A stretch of 64,000 nucleotides of DNA from Martinezella rhizogenes (GCF_000799715.1 NZ_JUHG01000020.1:225777-289776); one strand, 5' to 3'; positions 8,450-17,490 are shown, numbered from the stretch's first letter. Program-made: numbers and translations. The notes: generated by a model from the sequence alone, not told the origin.

Positions 8450-8545
8450 TAGAGCAATTCCAGGAAAAGTGCGCAGCGGTTTTCCGTCCGGGATTGCGTC
8501 AAAACAGACAGCTAGAGTAGTTCAGCGATTCCGTGAAACGCTCTA
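8450..8545. repeat. Rhizobial short dispersed repeat
   Basis: 96-bp element with terminal inverted repeats TAGAGC / GCTCTA and the interior phrases CAATTCCAGGAAAAGTG, CGGTTTTCCGTCC and GATTCCGTGAAACGCTCTAG. I recall very similar sequence in many copies between genes of Rhizobium and Agrobacterium genomes. Non-coding; only one copy is seen in this window. Confidence 0.65.
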
Positions 8546-8629
8546 GTCAGGATAAGGCTTTAGACCGGCTTTGAGTGAAAGGAAAGCGCCATTCGGCGCT
8601 TCCCCTGTTGCCGAAGTCAGAGACGGCGA

Positions 8630-9280
8630 TCAGCGCGTGTAGTCGATGCGGAAGACGCTGTCGTCGAACGAGACATTGGTCTTCACATTGTTGATGATGA
8701 CATCGGTGGTCTTGCCCTGGGGGTCGATCACCGTCCACTGACGCAGGTCGTAGGTCTTGGAATCGAAGATCATCGCGATGGTCGAATCACCGAAGACGGT
8801 GCGGTTGCCGAGCGTGATCTTGGTGAGATCCGATTGCGCCTCGACATTGCGCACCATGTCGGCGGAAAGATCGATCTTGTTGGCAAGCAGCAGGCTCAGC
8901 GGCGTCTTCGACAGCTGATACATGTTCTTCGTCCGCGTCTGGTCGTTGATGACCTGGACGTTGTTGCCGTCGCAGATGACGCGCATGCGCGACGGCGGGT
9001 CGTAGTTGAAGCGCATCTTGCCGGGACGCTGGATGAAGAAGCTGCCACTCATCTGGTCGCCGCGCGGCCCGATCTGCAGGAAGCCGCCCTTCATGCTCTT
9101 GATCGACGAGAAGTGATCAGCGATCTGCTGCGCCACGCCGGGATTGAGGGACGCGGCCTGCGCCTGCGCGAAGACGGCGACAGGCGCCACGCTTGCCGCC
9201 CCCGCGGCCACGACAGCGCCAAGGAAATGGCGGCGGGTCAGGGTCACGCGGGACGAGGGCAGCGCATCGGTCTTTTTCAT
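8630..9280 (-). CDS. lolA: LolA-like outer-membrane lipoprotein carrier protein
   Basis: Periplasmic chaperone that carries lipoproteins from LolCDE to the outer membrane. 216 residues from the ATG at 9280, which has GGAGAA upstream. The N-terminus carries a twin-arginine-like export signal (TRRHFLGAVVAAG) ending at AQAQA. The mature part has the LolA fold signatures: GGFLQIGPRGDQMSGSFFI, RPGKMRFNYDPPS, and YDLRQWTVIDPQGKTTDV. Slightly upstream ATG at 9295 is possible. It follows ftsK on the same strand with about 140 bp between. Confidence 0.88.
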   Translation of the reverse strand: MKKTDALPSSRVTLTRRHFLGAVVAAGAASVAPVAVFAQAQAASLNPGVAQQIADHFSSIKSMKGGFLQIGPRGDQMSGSFFIQRPGKMRFNYDPPSRMRVICDGNNVQVINDQTRTKNMYQLSKTPLSLLLANKIDLSADMVRNVEAQSDLTKITLGNRTVFGDSTIAMIFDSKTYDLRQWTVIDPQGKTTDVIINNVKTNVSFDDSVFRIDYTR

Positions 9281-9418
9281 CGAATTCTCCTTCATGCTTT
9301 GTCCATGGCGCGCAAAATCGGCGTCTTCATGGCGCAGCGGCCCATGCTCGGTTGTGGGCCGCAATCAAATTTCCCTGAACATAGCCGGGATATACGACGG
9401 GAAAAGAGGCCCATGGCC

Positions 9419-12088
9419 TCAGCGATCCAGAATATCCGCCTTGGTAGGAACGAGAATTTCGCGCTTGCCGGCATGGTTGGCCGGGCCGATCACGCCTTCT
9501 TCCTCCATGCGCTCGATCAGCGAGGCGGCACGGTTGTAGCCGATGCCGAGGCGTCGCTGGATGTAGGAGGTCGAGGCCTTGCCGTCGCTAAGAACGATCG
9601 CAACCGCCTGATCGTAAGGGTCGTCCGAATCGGCAAGATTGGCCGTGCCCGCCGGGCCGTGACCGTCTTCGTCGTCCTCGTCGTCGGCGGTGATCGCCTC
9701 GAGATATTGCGGCGACCCTTGCGTCTTCAGATAGGAGACGATGTCCTCGACCTCGCCATCGGCGACGAACGGGCCGTGAACGCGCTGGATGCGCCCGCCA
9801 CCTGCCATATAGAGCATGTCACCCATGCCGAGGAGCTGTTCGGCACCCTGCTCGCCAAGGATCGTGCGGCTGTCGATCTTCGAGGTCACCTGGAAGGAGA
9901 TACGCGTCGGGAAGTTCGCCTTGATCGTGCCGGTGATGACGTCGACGGAGGGCCGCTGCGTCGCCATGATGACGTGGATGCCGGCGGCGCGCGCCATCTG
10001 CGCCAGGCGCTGCACCGCGCCTTCGATATCCTTGCCGGCGACCATCATCAGGTCGGCCATTTCGTCGATGATGACGACGATATAGGGCATGGGCTTCAGG
10101 TCGAATTCCTCGGTCTCATAGATCGCCTCGCCGGTCTGCCGGTCAAAACCGGTCTGGACGGTACGGCTGATCGCTTCGCCCTTGGCGACGGCCTGCTCGA
10201 CGCGGGTGTTGAAGCCGTCGATGTTTCGCACGCCGATCTTCGACATCTTCTTGTAGCGCTCTTCCATCTCTCGGACGGTCCATTTCAGCGCGACGACGGC
10301 CTTCTTCGGATCGGTAACGACCGGGGAAAGCAGATGCGGGATGCCGTCATAGACGGACAGTTCCAGCATCTTCGGGTCGATCATGATCAGGCGGCATTGT
10401 TCCGGCGTCAGCCGGTAGAGCAGCGACAGGATCATCGTATTGATGGCAACGGATTTGCCCGAGCCGGTCGTGCCGGCGACGAGCAGATGCGGCATCTTGG
10501 CAAGATCGGCGATGACGGGCTCGCCGCCGATGGTTTTGCCAAGCGCCATGGCAAGCCTGGCCTTGGACGTCTCAAAATCACGGCTGGCGATAAGCTCGCG
10601 CAGATAGACGGTTTCGCGCGTGGAATTCGGCAATTCGATGCCGATGGCATTGCGGCCGGGAACGACGGCGACGCGAGCGGCAATCGCGCTCATCGAGCGG
10701 GCGATATCGTCGGCAAGGCCGATGACACGCGAGGATTTGATGCCGGGCGCCGGCTCCAGTTCGTAAAGCGTGACCACCGGGCCGGGACGGACGTGGATAA
10801 TCTCGCCCTTGACGCCGAAGTCCTCAAGCACGCCTTCCAGCATGCGGGCATTCTGCTCCAGTGCATCGGAGGATAGCGTCGCATCCCGAACGATGGTCTT
10901 CGGCTCGGCAAGCAGGTGCACGGCGGGAAGCTGAAAGCCGTAGGAGCGGATGAAGGAGGTCTGTGCTTCGCGCTCTGCGCGCGCGCCGGGCTTCGGCCGC
11001 GGGGCGGCTGGAATGACACGCGGGCCGGCCTGGCCGCCCAGGCCCTTTGACGAAGCGGCGCGCAACGCCCACTCGTCTTCCTCGTCATCCGGCAGGATGC
11101 CCGCCGGACGTGGCGGATCGCGCTCGTAGGACGCATCATCATCCTCGTCGTCGTCGTCGCCCATGCTGATCGACGGCGGGGATACCACGCGGCGCGGGGT
11201 GGGGCCGCCATCGAGCGACGGCTCGACGCGCTCGCCCCGGACAACCGGCGCCTTGGCGCGCGCCGGCTCGTTCAGCGTGCCGAATTCGTCATCGTTAAAG
11301 TCGTAGGGCGCATCGAAGGCATGGTCGCGGCGCTTGCGCGGACCCATGCCGAACAGGCGCCGAAGGCGGGCCTGCGCATTGTACCAGGAATGCATGAGCG
11401 CACCGAAGGCCAGGAAGCCGCCGCGGTCGTCATCCTCATCATCCTCGCCGACACTGCGGGCGCGGCTCTGTGTTTCCTCGTAATCCTCTTCGCTCTCCTC
11501 GTCTTCCGGAAGACTGCGGCCGACCAGGCCGGCGGCAAACAGCATGAGCCAGGCAGCCGGGATGGCGAGAACCGTGCCGAACACGGCGGCGAAGACGCCG
11601 CTCGGATAGGTGCCGATGAAAAGGGCCGGGAAGCGCAGGAGAATATCACCGATGACGCCGCCGATACCATTGGGGATCGGCCAGGTCGGAGGGGCGGGGA
11701 AGCAGGCGATGGAACCGGCGGCAACGATGGAACCGCCGACCCAGGCACCGAGACGGGCCGGCAGACGATGGATCTTGCGGTTGGAAATCAGCGCGAAAGC
11801 CCAGGCAACGACCGGCAGCATCACCACGACGCAGGCAAGGCCGAGCGCCTGCATCAGGATGTCGGCGAAGGCGGCACCCGGAAAACCCAATATATTGGTC
11901 GGCGCGTTGCTCGTTGCATAGGAATAGCTGGGGTCCATGACGTTCCAGGTGGCGAGCGCAGCGACCGCGAGCGCCAGCAGGAACAGCAGCGCGAAGCCGA
12001 TAAGACCCCTCACCTGCCGCCAAACCACCCCCGAAAGCGAGAAACGGTCGGGGGGACCGCCCAGCGCTGCCGAATTGCTTCTGCCCAT
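9419..12088 (-). CDS. ftsK: DNA translocase FtsK
   Basis: Septal DNA pump that resolves chromosome dimers during division. About 889 residues from the ATG at 12088. Order: four to five N-terminal membrane helices (about 25-185), a long acidic/proline-rich linker with EEDEWALR-like stretches, then the RecA-type motor with Walker A GTTGSGKS around residue 540 and the Walker B region VVIIDEMADLMM, and the C-terminal gamma winged helix (SYIQRRLGIGYNRAASLIERM) that reads KOPS sites. An in-frame start at 12157 would add 23 unlikely residues. Confidence 0.95.
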   Translation of the reverse strand: MGRSNSAALGGPPDRFSLSGVVWRQVRGLIGFALLFLLALAVAALATWNVMDPSYSYATSNAPTNILGFPGAAFADILMQALGLACVVVMLPVVAWAFALISNRKIHRLPARLGAWVGGSIVAAGSIACFPAPPTWPIPNGIGGVIGDILLRFPALFIGTYPSGVFAAVFGTVLAIPAAWLMLFAAGLVGRSLPEDEESEEDYEETQSRARSVGEDDEDDDRGGFLAFGALMHSWYNAQARLRRLFGMGPRKRRDHAFDAPYDFNDDEFGTLNEPARAKAPVVRGERVEPSLDGGPTPRRVVSPPSISMGDDDDEDDDASYERDPPRPAGILPDDEEDEWALRAASSKGLGGQAGPRVIPAAPRPKPGARAEREAQTSFIRSYGFQLPAVHLLAEPKTIVRDATLSSDALEQNARMLEGVLEDFGVKGEIIHVRPGPVVTLYELEPAPGIKSSRVIGLADDIARSMSAIAARVAVVPGRNAIGIELPNSTRETVYLRELIASRDFETSKARLAMALGKTIGGEPVIADLAKMPHLLVAGTTGSGKSVAINTMILSLLYRLTPEQCRLIMIDPKMLELSVYDGIPHLLSPVVTDPKKAVVALKWTVREMEERYKKMSKIGVRNIDGFNTRVEQAVAKGEAISRTVQTGFDRQTGEAIYETEEFDLKPMPYIVVIIDEMADLMMVAGKDIEGAVQRLAQMARAAGIHVIMATQRPSVDVITGTIKANFPTRISFQVTSKIDSRTILGEQGAEQLLGMGDMLYMAGGGRIQRVHGPFVADGEVEDIVSYLKTQGSPQYLEAITADDEDDEDGHGPAGTANLADSDDPYDQAVAIVLSDGKASTSYIQRRLGIGYNRAASLIERMEEEGVIGPANHAGKREILVPTKADILDR

Positions 12089-12256
12089 GATATCCAGCCC
12101 GTTCGTTGTCGAAAGCACGCGCGAATCGGCGTCATGCCCACTCACCCAGTACGTCACCTCTACCTAATCAGAGGAGGGTTAATGGCATGTTAACCATGCA
12201 TGCAGCGGCGGGCTTATCCGCAAATTTATGGCTGTGCGGCGAAGGCTGACCGGCAC

Positions 12257-12285
12257 AAAAAAAGGCCCGAACCAAGGTCCGGGCC
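12257..12285 (-). terminator. Intrinsic terminator of amtB
   Basis: On the minus strand GGCCCGGACC, loop TT, GGTTCGGGCC (one G-T-type mismatch) followed by seven T. It lies 84 bp after the amtB stop. Confidence 0.82.
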
Positions 12286-12368
12286 AAGAGCGACTTATTT
12301 TTGATGAAATAGGCCGCGACGGGAAGTTCAGCGGCGCCGGGATTTACCCGCCGCCGCAAGCTCTTGGA

Positions 12369-13724
12369 TTAGGAGTTGTGGTAAGCAGCTTCGCCGTGGG
12401 ACGCGAGGTCGAGACCTTCGCGTTCGGCTTCCGGCGCTACACGCAGGCCGATGATGATGTCCACGACCTTGTAGAGGATGGCCGAACCGATGCCGGACCA
12501 CAGGATGGTGGTGACGACTGCGGTGAGCTGAACCATGAGCTGGCTGCTCATCGTGACGCCTTCAGCATAGCCGATGCCGCCGAGCGATGCGCTGGCGAAA
12601 ATACCGGTCGCCAGAGCGCCGAAAATACCGCCGATGCAATGTACGCCGAAAACGTCAGCCGTGTCGTCGTAGCCGAACTTGTTCTTCACCACGGAGACGA
12701 AGAAGTAGCACAGCGGCGAAACGATCAGGCCCATGACGACCGCGCCCATCGGGCCGGCAATACCGGCGGCAGGCGTGATGGCAACGAGACCGGCAACCAT
12801 GCCAGAAGCGCCGCCGAGCATGGAGGCTTTACCACGGGTGAAGGTTTCAACAACCGACCAGGAGATGATGGCGGCTGCCGTCGCGACGAAGGTATTGACG
12901 GTGGCGAGCATCGCGCCGCCGGAAGCTTCGAGGTTCGAACCGGCATTGAAGCCGAACCAGCCGACCCAGAGCATGGAAGCGCCGACCATGGTCAGCGTCA
13001 TGGAATGCGGAGCCATCATGTCCTTGCCGAAACCGACGCGCTTGCCGACGAGGATGGCGCCGACAAGACCGGCGATACCGGCATTGATGTGAACGACCGT
13101 GCCGCCTGCGAAATCAAGCGCGCCCATCTTGAACAGCATGCCGTTGGAGTCCCAGACCATGTGCGCGATCGGGAAATAGACGAATGTCGCCCAGAGCGCG
13201 CAGAAGAGAACGGATGCGCCGAACTTGATGCGCTCGGCAAAGGCGCCGATGATCAGGGCAGGCGTGATGGCCGCGAAGGTCATCTGGAACAGCATGAAGA
13301 TGAATTCCGGAATGACGACGCCCTTGGAGAAGGTTGCCGCCGTCGTCGATGTCGAGACACCGGACAGGAACATCTTGGCGGTGCCGCCCCAATACGGGCT
13401 GGTGCCGCCGCCGAAGGCGAAGGAATAGCCGTAGAATACCCAGAGAAGCATGACGACCGCGCCGATCATCGTGCACTGCATCAGTACGGACAGCATGTTC
13501 TTCGAACGAACGAGGCCGCCGTAGAACAGAGCAAGGCCCGGCACGAGCATGAAGAGGACGAGAATGGTGGAGATGAACATGAAGGCCGTGTCGCCCTTGT
13601 CCGGAACTGGCGCCGCGGCAGCAGCGGTCGTTGCGTCCTGCGCGAAAGCGATCGCCGGCGCAAGCAGGGCCGCAGAAAGCGTACCCACCCGTGCCAGAGT
13701 GGAGGAAAGCTTAGAAAACGTCAT
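12369..13724 (-). CDS. amtB: Ammonium transporter AmtB
   Basis: Inner-membrane ammonium channel, 451 residues from the ATG at 13724 with GGAG upstream. An N-terminal signal peptide (LSAALLAPAIAFAQD) is followed by eleven membrane helices. Amt signatures are seen: MLVPGLALFYGGLVRSKN, FAGGTVVHINAGIAGL and the helix carrying GASGMVAGLVAITPAAG, and the late HCIGGIFGALATGIFA with the pore His. It sits 28 bp after glnK, the standard pair in which GlnK blocks the channel when nitrogen is plentiful. Confidence 0.97.
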   Translation of the reverse strand: MTFSKLSSTLARVGTLSAALLAPAIAFAQDATTAAAAAPVPDKGDTAFMFISTILVLFMLVPGLALFYGGLVRSKNMLSVLMQCTMIGAVVMLLWVFYGYSFAFGGGTSPYWGGTAKMFLSGVSTSTTAATFSKGVVIPEFIFMLFQMTFAAITPALIIGAFAERIKFGASVLFCALWATFVYFPIAHMVWDSNGMLFKMGALDFAGGTVVHINAGIAGLVGAILVGKRVGFGKDMMAPHSMTLTMVGASMLWVGWFGFNAGSNLEASGGAMLATVNTFVATAAAIISWSVVETFTRGKASMLGGASGMVAGLVAITPAAGIAGPMGAVVMGLIVSPLCYFFVSVVKNKFGYDDTADVFGVHCIGGIFGALATGIFASASLGGIGYAEGVTMSSQLMVQLTAVVTTILWSGIGSAILYKVVDIIIGLRVAPEAEREGLDLASHGEAAYHNS

Positions 13725-13752
13725 TGCAAATAACTCCCTGATCGGCCGTGTC

Positions 13753-14091
13753 TTACAGCGCTTCTGAATCGGTTTCGCCCGTACGGATGCGCACGGCATG
13801 GTCAATCGAAAACACAAAAATCTTGCCGTCGCCGATTTGGCCGGTCTTGGCGGACGATGCGATGGCCTCGACAGCCTTGTCGACGATTTCGGTTGCGACC
13901 GCGACCTCGATCTTCAATTTCGGCAGGAAGCTGACGGCATATTCCGTGCCGCGGTAGATTTCGGTATGCCCCTTCTGGCGCCCGTAACCCTTCACTTCGG
14001 TCACAGTCAGGCCCTGGATGCCGACAGCCGTGAGGGCCTCACGGACCTCATCGAGCTTGAACGGCTTGATAATGGCCATCACAATTTTCAT
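13753..14091 (-). CDS. glnK: Nitrogen regulatory protein PII (GlnK)
   Basis: Trimeric signal protein, 112 residues from the ATG at 14091 - exactly the family length. Opens with MKIVMAIIKPFKLDEVREAL; the T-loop contains GRQKGHTEIYRGTEY with the uridylylated Tyr51; the C-terminal GDGKIFVFSIDHAVRIRTGE is the ATP/2-oxoglutarate cleft. Linked to amtB identifies it as GlnK and not GlnB. A sigma-54-like promoter is found about 85 bp upstream. Confidence 0.97.
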   Translation of the reverse strand: MKIVMAIIKPFKLDEVREALTAVGIQGLTVTEVKGYGRQKGHTEIYRGTEYAVSFLPKLKIEVAVATEIVDKAVEAIASSAKTGQIGDGKIFVFSIDHAVRIRTGETDSEAL

Positions 14092-14176
14092 CTGGTTTCC
14101 CATCCTTTGTTTACCCTCGGCACGGAGCCGACTCTCCTTGCCGCCGACATATTTCAGCAGCGACCGGAGATACACA

Positions 14177-14192
14177 TTCAAAGGACGTGCCA
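14177..14192 (-). promoter_or_regulatory. Candidate sigma-54 promoter of glnK-amtB
   Basis: On the minus strand TGGCACG-TCCT-TTGAA. The -24 box is a perfect match to the sigma-54 consensus and the spacing to the -12 box is right, but the -12 dinucleotide is GA where GC is expected. Position and the known nitrogen control of glnK favour a real promoter. Confidence 0.5.
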
Positions 14193-14281
14193 GATTCGTG
14201 ACACAATTATAACCCATTGATATATAAGGTAATTACTTTAGGAACCTAATAAAGCGGCAGTTCGCGGCGCAGTTGTCGCCC

Positions 14282-14317
14282 AAATAAAGTGCAATTTTAT
14301 AATTTTGCACTTTATTT
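14282..14317 (-). terminator. Long AT-rich hairpin over the tesB stop codon
   Basis: Perfect 13-bp arms AAATAAAGTGCAA / TTGCACTTTATTT with a 10-base spacer. The tesB TAA at 14316-14318 sits in the first arm. It ends tesB and separates it from the glnK promoter region; its symmetry would also fit a bound regulator. Confidence 0.6.
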
Positions 14318-15200
14318 AATCATTTGCCTTTTTACGAATCAGCCCCTCCTGCGCCACCGACGCAATCAGGACACCATCCCGCGTAAAAAGACTGCCGCGG
14401 GTGAAGCCGCGCGCTCCCGAGGCGCTGGGGCTGTCCTGGCTATAGAGCAACCAGTCGTCGAGCTTGCACGGGTGGTGAAACCACATGGCATGGTCGAGGC
14501 TCGCGACCTGCAGGCGCGGATCGAACACCGAGGTTCCATGCACATGCAATGCCGCGTCGAGCAGCGTCATGTCCGAGAGATAGGCGAGCACCGCATTCTG
14601 ATAGAGTCGGTCATCCGGCACCGGTCCGGTCAGGCGCACCCAGATATCCTGCCGTTGGCTCGGCCGCGAGCGGGAAAAATAATCCTCTATGGAGACGGGC
14701 CGGATTTCGATCGCGCGCTTACGCTCCCAATAGCGGCGCACAGTCTCCGGCGCGTTGGCGATAAAACGCTCCTTGATCTGCTCTTCGTCCATCAGTTCTT
14801 CCGGAGCCGGCACCTTCGGCATTTCGCTCTGATGTTCGAAACCGGGCTCGTCGATCTGGAAGGAGGCCGTCAGCGCGAAGATCGCCTTGCCATGCTGGAT
14901 CGCCAGCACGCGGCGCGTGTTGAAGCTCGAGCCGTCGCGCAGCCGGTCGACCTGATAAAGGATAGGGACGGCGGGATCGCCGGGAAGCATGAAATAGGCA
15001 TGCAGGGAATGGGCAAAACGGTCGTCCGCCACCGTCCGCTGCGCCGCCATCAGCGCCTGGCCGATGACCTGGCCGCCGAAGACACGCTGCCAGCCGACCT
15101 GCGGGCTGTTGCCGCGAAACAGGTTCATCTCGATCGTTTCCAGATCCAGCGTCGCGAGCATGACTTGCATGGCGGTCGGTTTCTCGTTCTCACGCGACAT
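14316..15200 (-). CDS. tesB: Acyl-CoA thioesterase II
   Basis: Hydrolyses medium and long acyl-CoA. 294 residues from the ATG at 15200 with GGAG ten bases upstream; E. coli TesB has 286. The double hot-dog layout is visible: RVFGGQVIGQALMAAQRTV and HSLHAYFMLPGDP in the first half, SLDHAMWFHHP and DWLLYSQDSPSASGARGF in the second with the active-site Asp and Gln/Ser. It is divergent from the UbiH-like gene, with 83 bp between starts. Confidence 0.94.
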   Translation of the reverse strand: MSRENEKPTAMQVMLATLDLETIEMNLFRGNSPQVGWQRVFGGQVIGQALMAAQRTVADDRFAHSLHAYFMLPGDPAVPILYQVDRLRDGSSFNTRRVLAIQHGKAIFALTASFQIDEPGFEHQSEMPKVPAPEELMDEEQIKERFIANAPETVRRYWERKRAIEIRPVSIEDYFSRSRPSQRQDIWVRLTGPVPDDRLYQNAVLAYLSDMTLLDAALHVHGTSVFDPRLQVASLDHAMWFHHPCKLDDWLLYSQDSPSASGARGFTRGSLFTRDGVLIASVAQEGLIRKKAND

Positions 15201-15283
15201 TTTGAATGAACTCCAACGGTAGGAACCACGAACGGGATGTTCTATATAGAACAGGACGTGAGAGTAGGACACAGGGAAGCGCT

Positions 15284-16498
15284 ATGTTGGACATGCTGGT
15301 AGTGGGTGGCGGTTATGTGGGTCTGGCCGCCGCAGTCGCCGTCAAGCAGGCAGCCCCCCATCTCGACGTCATGGTCGTCGAGGCAGCCTCTGAAGCCGCC
15401 TGGAAGAAGGACACCCGCGCCTCGGCGATCATCGCCGCCGCCTCGAAGATGCTGGAGGTCTTCGGTGTCTGGGACGAGATCGAACCGGAAGCACAGCCGA
15501 TTACCCGCATGATCGTCACCGATTCGCGCACCAGCGATCCCGTGCGCCCGGTGTTCCTCACTTTCGACGGCGAAGTGACGGAAGGTCAGCCCTTCGCACA
15601 CATGATCCCGAATGTCGCCATGGTCGGCGCCCTGCGCGGCGCCTGCGAGCGCCTCGGCATCACGATCCGCCACGGCGTCAGCGCAACGGACTTCAAGACG
15701 GAAGACGCCGGTGTGACGCTGACACTCTCGGACGGCAGCGTGCTGGAAACGCGGCTGCTGGTCGCCTGCGACGGCGTGCGCTCGAAACTGCGCGACATGG
15801 CCGGCATCAAGACGGTGAACTGGAACTACGGCCAGTCCGGCATCGTCGTCACCGTTGAGCACGAACGACCGCACAATGGCTGCGCGGAAGAACATTTCCT
15901 GCCCTCCGGCCCCTTCGCCATCCTGCCCTTGAAGAACAACCGTTCCTCGCTCGTCTGGACCGAGCGCACCGCCGACGCCGACCGGCTGGTCGCCTCCGAC
16001 GACCTGCTGTTCGAGGAGGAACTGGAGCGCCGCTTCGGCCACAAGCTCGGCGCACTGCGCACGGTCGGCGACCGCCGCGCCTTCCCGCTCGGCCTGACCC
16101 TTGCCCGCGCCTTCGTCGCGCCGCGCTTCGCGCTCGCCGGCGACGCGGCCCATGGCATCCATCCGATCTCCGGCCAGGGCCTCAATCTCGGCTTCAAGGA
16201 TGTGGCGGCTCTCGCTGAGACCCTGGTCGAAGCCGACCGGCTCGGCCTCGATATCGGCTCGATCAACATTCTCGAGCGCTACCAGACCTGGCGGCGCTTC
16301 GACACCTTCCGCATGGGGGTCACCACCGATGTGCTGAACCGGCTGTTTTCCAACGACATCACCCCCGTGCGCGTCGCCCGCGATTTCGGCCTCGGCCTCG
16401 TCGATCGCCTGCCGAAGCTGAAATCCTTCTTCATCAGCCAGGCCGCCGGCACGGAAGCCAAGGACAATCCGCGGCTGCTGGCGGGCGAGGCGATCTGA
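15284..16498 (+). CDS. UbiH/UbiF/COQ6-family FAD-dependent hydroxylase
   Basis: 404-residue flavoprotein monooxygenase, probably for ring hydroxylation in ubiquinone synthesis. N-terminal FAD Rossmann motif VVGGGYVGLAAAVAV; central VACDGVRSKLRDM (DG motif); C-terminal ALAGDAAHGIHPISGQGLNLG, the GD motif diagnostic of the UbiH group. Start at 15284 with AGGGA upstream; the longer frame from 15206 would overlap the tesB promoter. Which ring position it acts on cannot be told from sequence. Confidence 0.9.
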   Translation: MLDMLVVGGGYVGLAAAVAVKQAAPHLDVMVVEAASEAAWKKDTRASAIIAAASKMLEVFGVWDEIEPEAQPITRMIVTDSRTSDPVRPVFLTFDGEVTEGQPFAHMIPNVAMVGALRGACERLGITIRHGVSATDFKTEDAGVTLTLSDGSVLETRLLVACDGVRSKLRDMAGIKTVNWNYGQSGIVVTVEHERPHNGCAEEHFLPSGPFAILPLKNNRSSLVWTERTADADRLVASDDLLFEEELERRFGHKLGALRTVGDRRAFPLGLTLARAFVAPRFALAGDAAHGIHPISGQGLNLGFKDVAALAETLVEADRLGLDIGSINILERYQTWRRFDTFRMGVTTDVLNRLFSNDITPVRVARDFGLGLVDRLPKLKSFFISQAAGTEAKDNPRLLAGEAI

Positions 16499-16562
16499 AC
16501 GGTTAGAGCCGAAGAAGAGCATGCTTCTGTAGGAACACGCCGCCAATCGACTCGACGATCGC

Positions 16563-16943
16563 TCAACCGTTTCTGGCTTTCCGACCACGCGCGCTCGGTT
16601 TTGCCGGAACGCTCTTTCCATGCTCGCTCCACCAGGCAGTCAGCGCTTCCATCGTAGGGCCGAGTCCCCGTGCCTTCTGCGTGATCTCATATTCGACGCG
16701 TGGAGGAACTTCCGCAAAGACCGTGCGCGACACAAGTCCGTCCGCTTCGAGCTCGCGAAGCTGTGCCGTCAGCATGTGTTGAGTGATGCCGGGAATAGCC
16801 TTTCGCAGCTCTCCAAACCTGTACATCCGCTGATTGAGCAGCCACATGATTTCGAGCTTCCACTTGCCGGAAAGCAGAGCGAAGGCGCGCCGCATTTCCT
16901 CATGCATATTGACTTCTTCATCGGCCATAGTCTGCTTTTCCAT
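16563..16943 (-). CDS. HxlR-family transcriptional regulator
   Basis: 126-residue winged-helix protein. Typical HxlR features: ALLSGKWKLEIMWLL, RFGELRKAIPGITQHMLTAQLRELEADGLV (recognition helix) and the wing VPPRVEYEITQKA. Many members sense aldehydes, quinones or redox state, but the lone N-terminal Cys often found in such sensors is absent here. A palindrome lies 8 bp upstream of its start, and it is divergent from a DoxX-SDR operon, the likely target. Confidence 0.92.
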   Translation of the reverse strand: MEKQTMADEEVNMHEEMRRAFALLSGKWKLEIMWLLNQRMYRFGELRKAIPGITQHMLTAQLRELEADGLVSRTVFAEVPPRVEYEITQKARGLGPTMEALTAWWSEHGKSVPAKPSARGRKARNG

Positions 16944-16950
16944 ACTAACA

Positions 16951-16972
16951 GCAAGTAATTCATCCTACTTGC
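16951..16972. promoter_or_regulatory. Candidate HxlR operator
   Basis: GCAAGTA-ATTCATCC-TACTTGC: perfect 7-bp arms around an 8-base spacer, 7 bp before the hxlR-type start and in the divergent promoter region. Confidence 0.6.
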
Positions 16973-17097
16973 AAATATCGATCTTAGACGACATTTTCCA
17001 TTCATGCACCAAGGAGAGCTGTAAAAAGCCTCCAGCATCAAACGATATACTCAACGGATGAGAATGTTGCTGGGCGACCAGCGACAAGGATGAAATC

Positions 17098-17490
17098 ATG
17101 ACTGAATATTACGCTTACTGGATCAGCACGGCACTATTGTCCCTGCTTTATCTGACTTCAGCCTTCATGTACGCGACCAGGGCAGACTGGGTTCGCCGGG
17201 TTCTAGCAGAGCTCGGGTACAATGCTGCCTTTCTCGTGCCGTTCATGATCGTCGTAAAGGTTCTCGGTCCACTCGCAATCCTTTCACGCATCAGTGTGCC
17301 GCTCAGCGATCTCGCTTATGCCGGCATTTTCTATCATCTGCTGCTGTCCGGCCTCGCAAATCTCGGTGCTCGCAAGCCCACCGGCGCTCTGCCCGCGGCA
17401 ATTGGCCTGGCCCTCCTCGTAATCTCGTTCGTTACGCAGAATGACGCCCGAGATGTGCCGTCCCCTTATGTCCACGCCGCGATGCGTTGA
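17098..17490 (+). CDS. DoxX-like membrane protein
   Basis: 130 residues with four hydrophobic helices (about 8-27, 43-66, 73-90, 98-115), the layout of DoxX-like small membrane proteins. Motifs: TSAFMYATRADW at the first loop and KVLGPLAIL. DoxX proteins are often found with HxlR regulators and oxidoreductases and are linked to redox stress, but no reaction is established. AAGGA precedes the ATG. It is 40 bp upstream of an SDR gene on the same strand. Confidence 0.85.
   Translation: MTEYYAYWISTALLSLLYLTSAFMYATRADWVRRVLAELGYNAAFLVPFMIVVKVLGPLAILSRISVPLSDLAYAGIFYHLLLSGLANLGARKPTGALPAAIGLALLVISFVTQNDARDVPSPYVHAAMR

Noticed and set aside
8834..10876. 680-codon open frame on the plus strand
   Set aside because: It is antisense to lolA and ftsK, whose motifs are complete; codons are arginine/histidine/aspartate-rich as in GC-rich shadow frames and no domain is seen.
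12228..13733. 501-codon open frame on the plus strand
   Set aside because: Antisense to amtB and low-complexity (Asp/Glu/Arg/His); the transporter on the other strand is certain.
15242..16621. 459-codon open frame on the minus strand
   Set aside because: Antisense to the UbiH-family gene, which has all its motifs.
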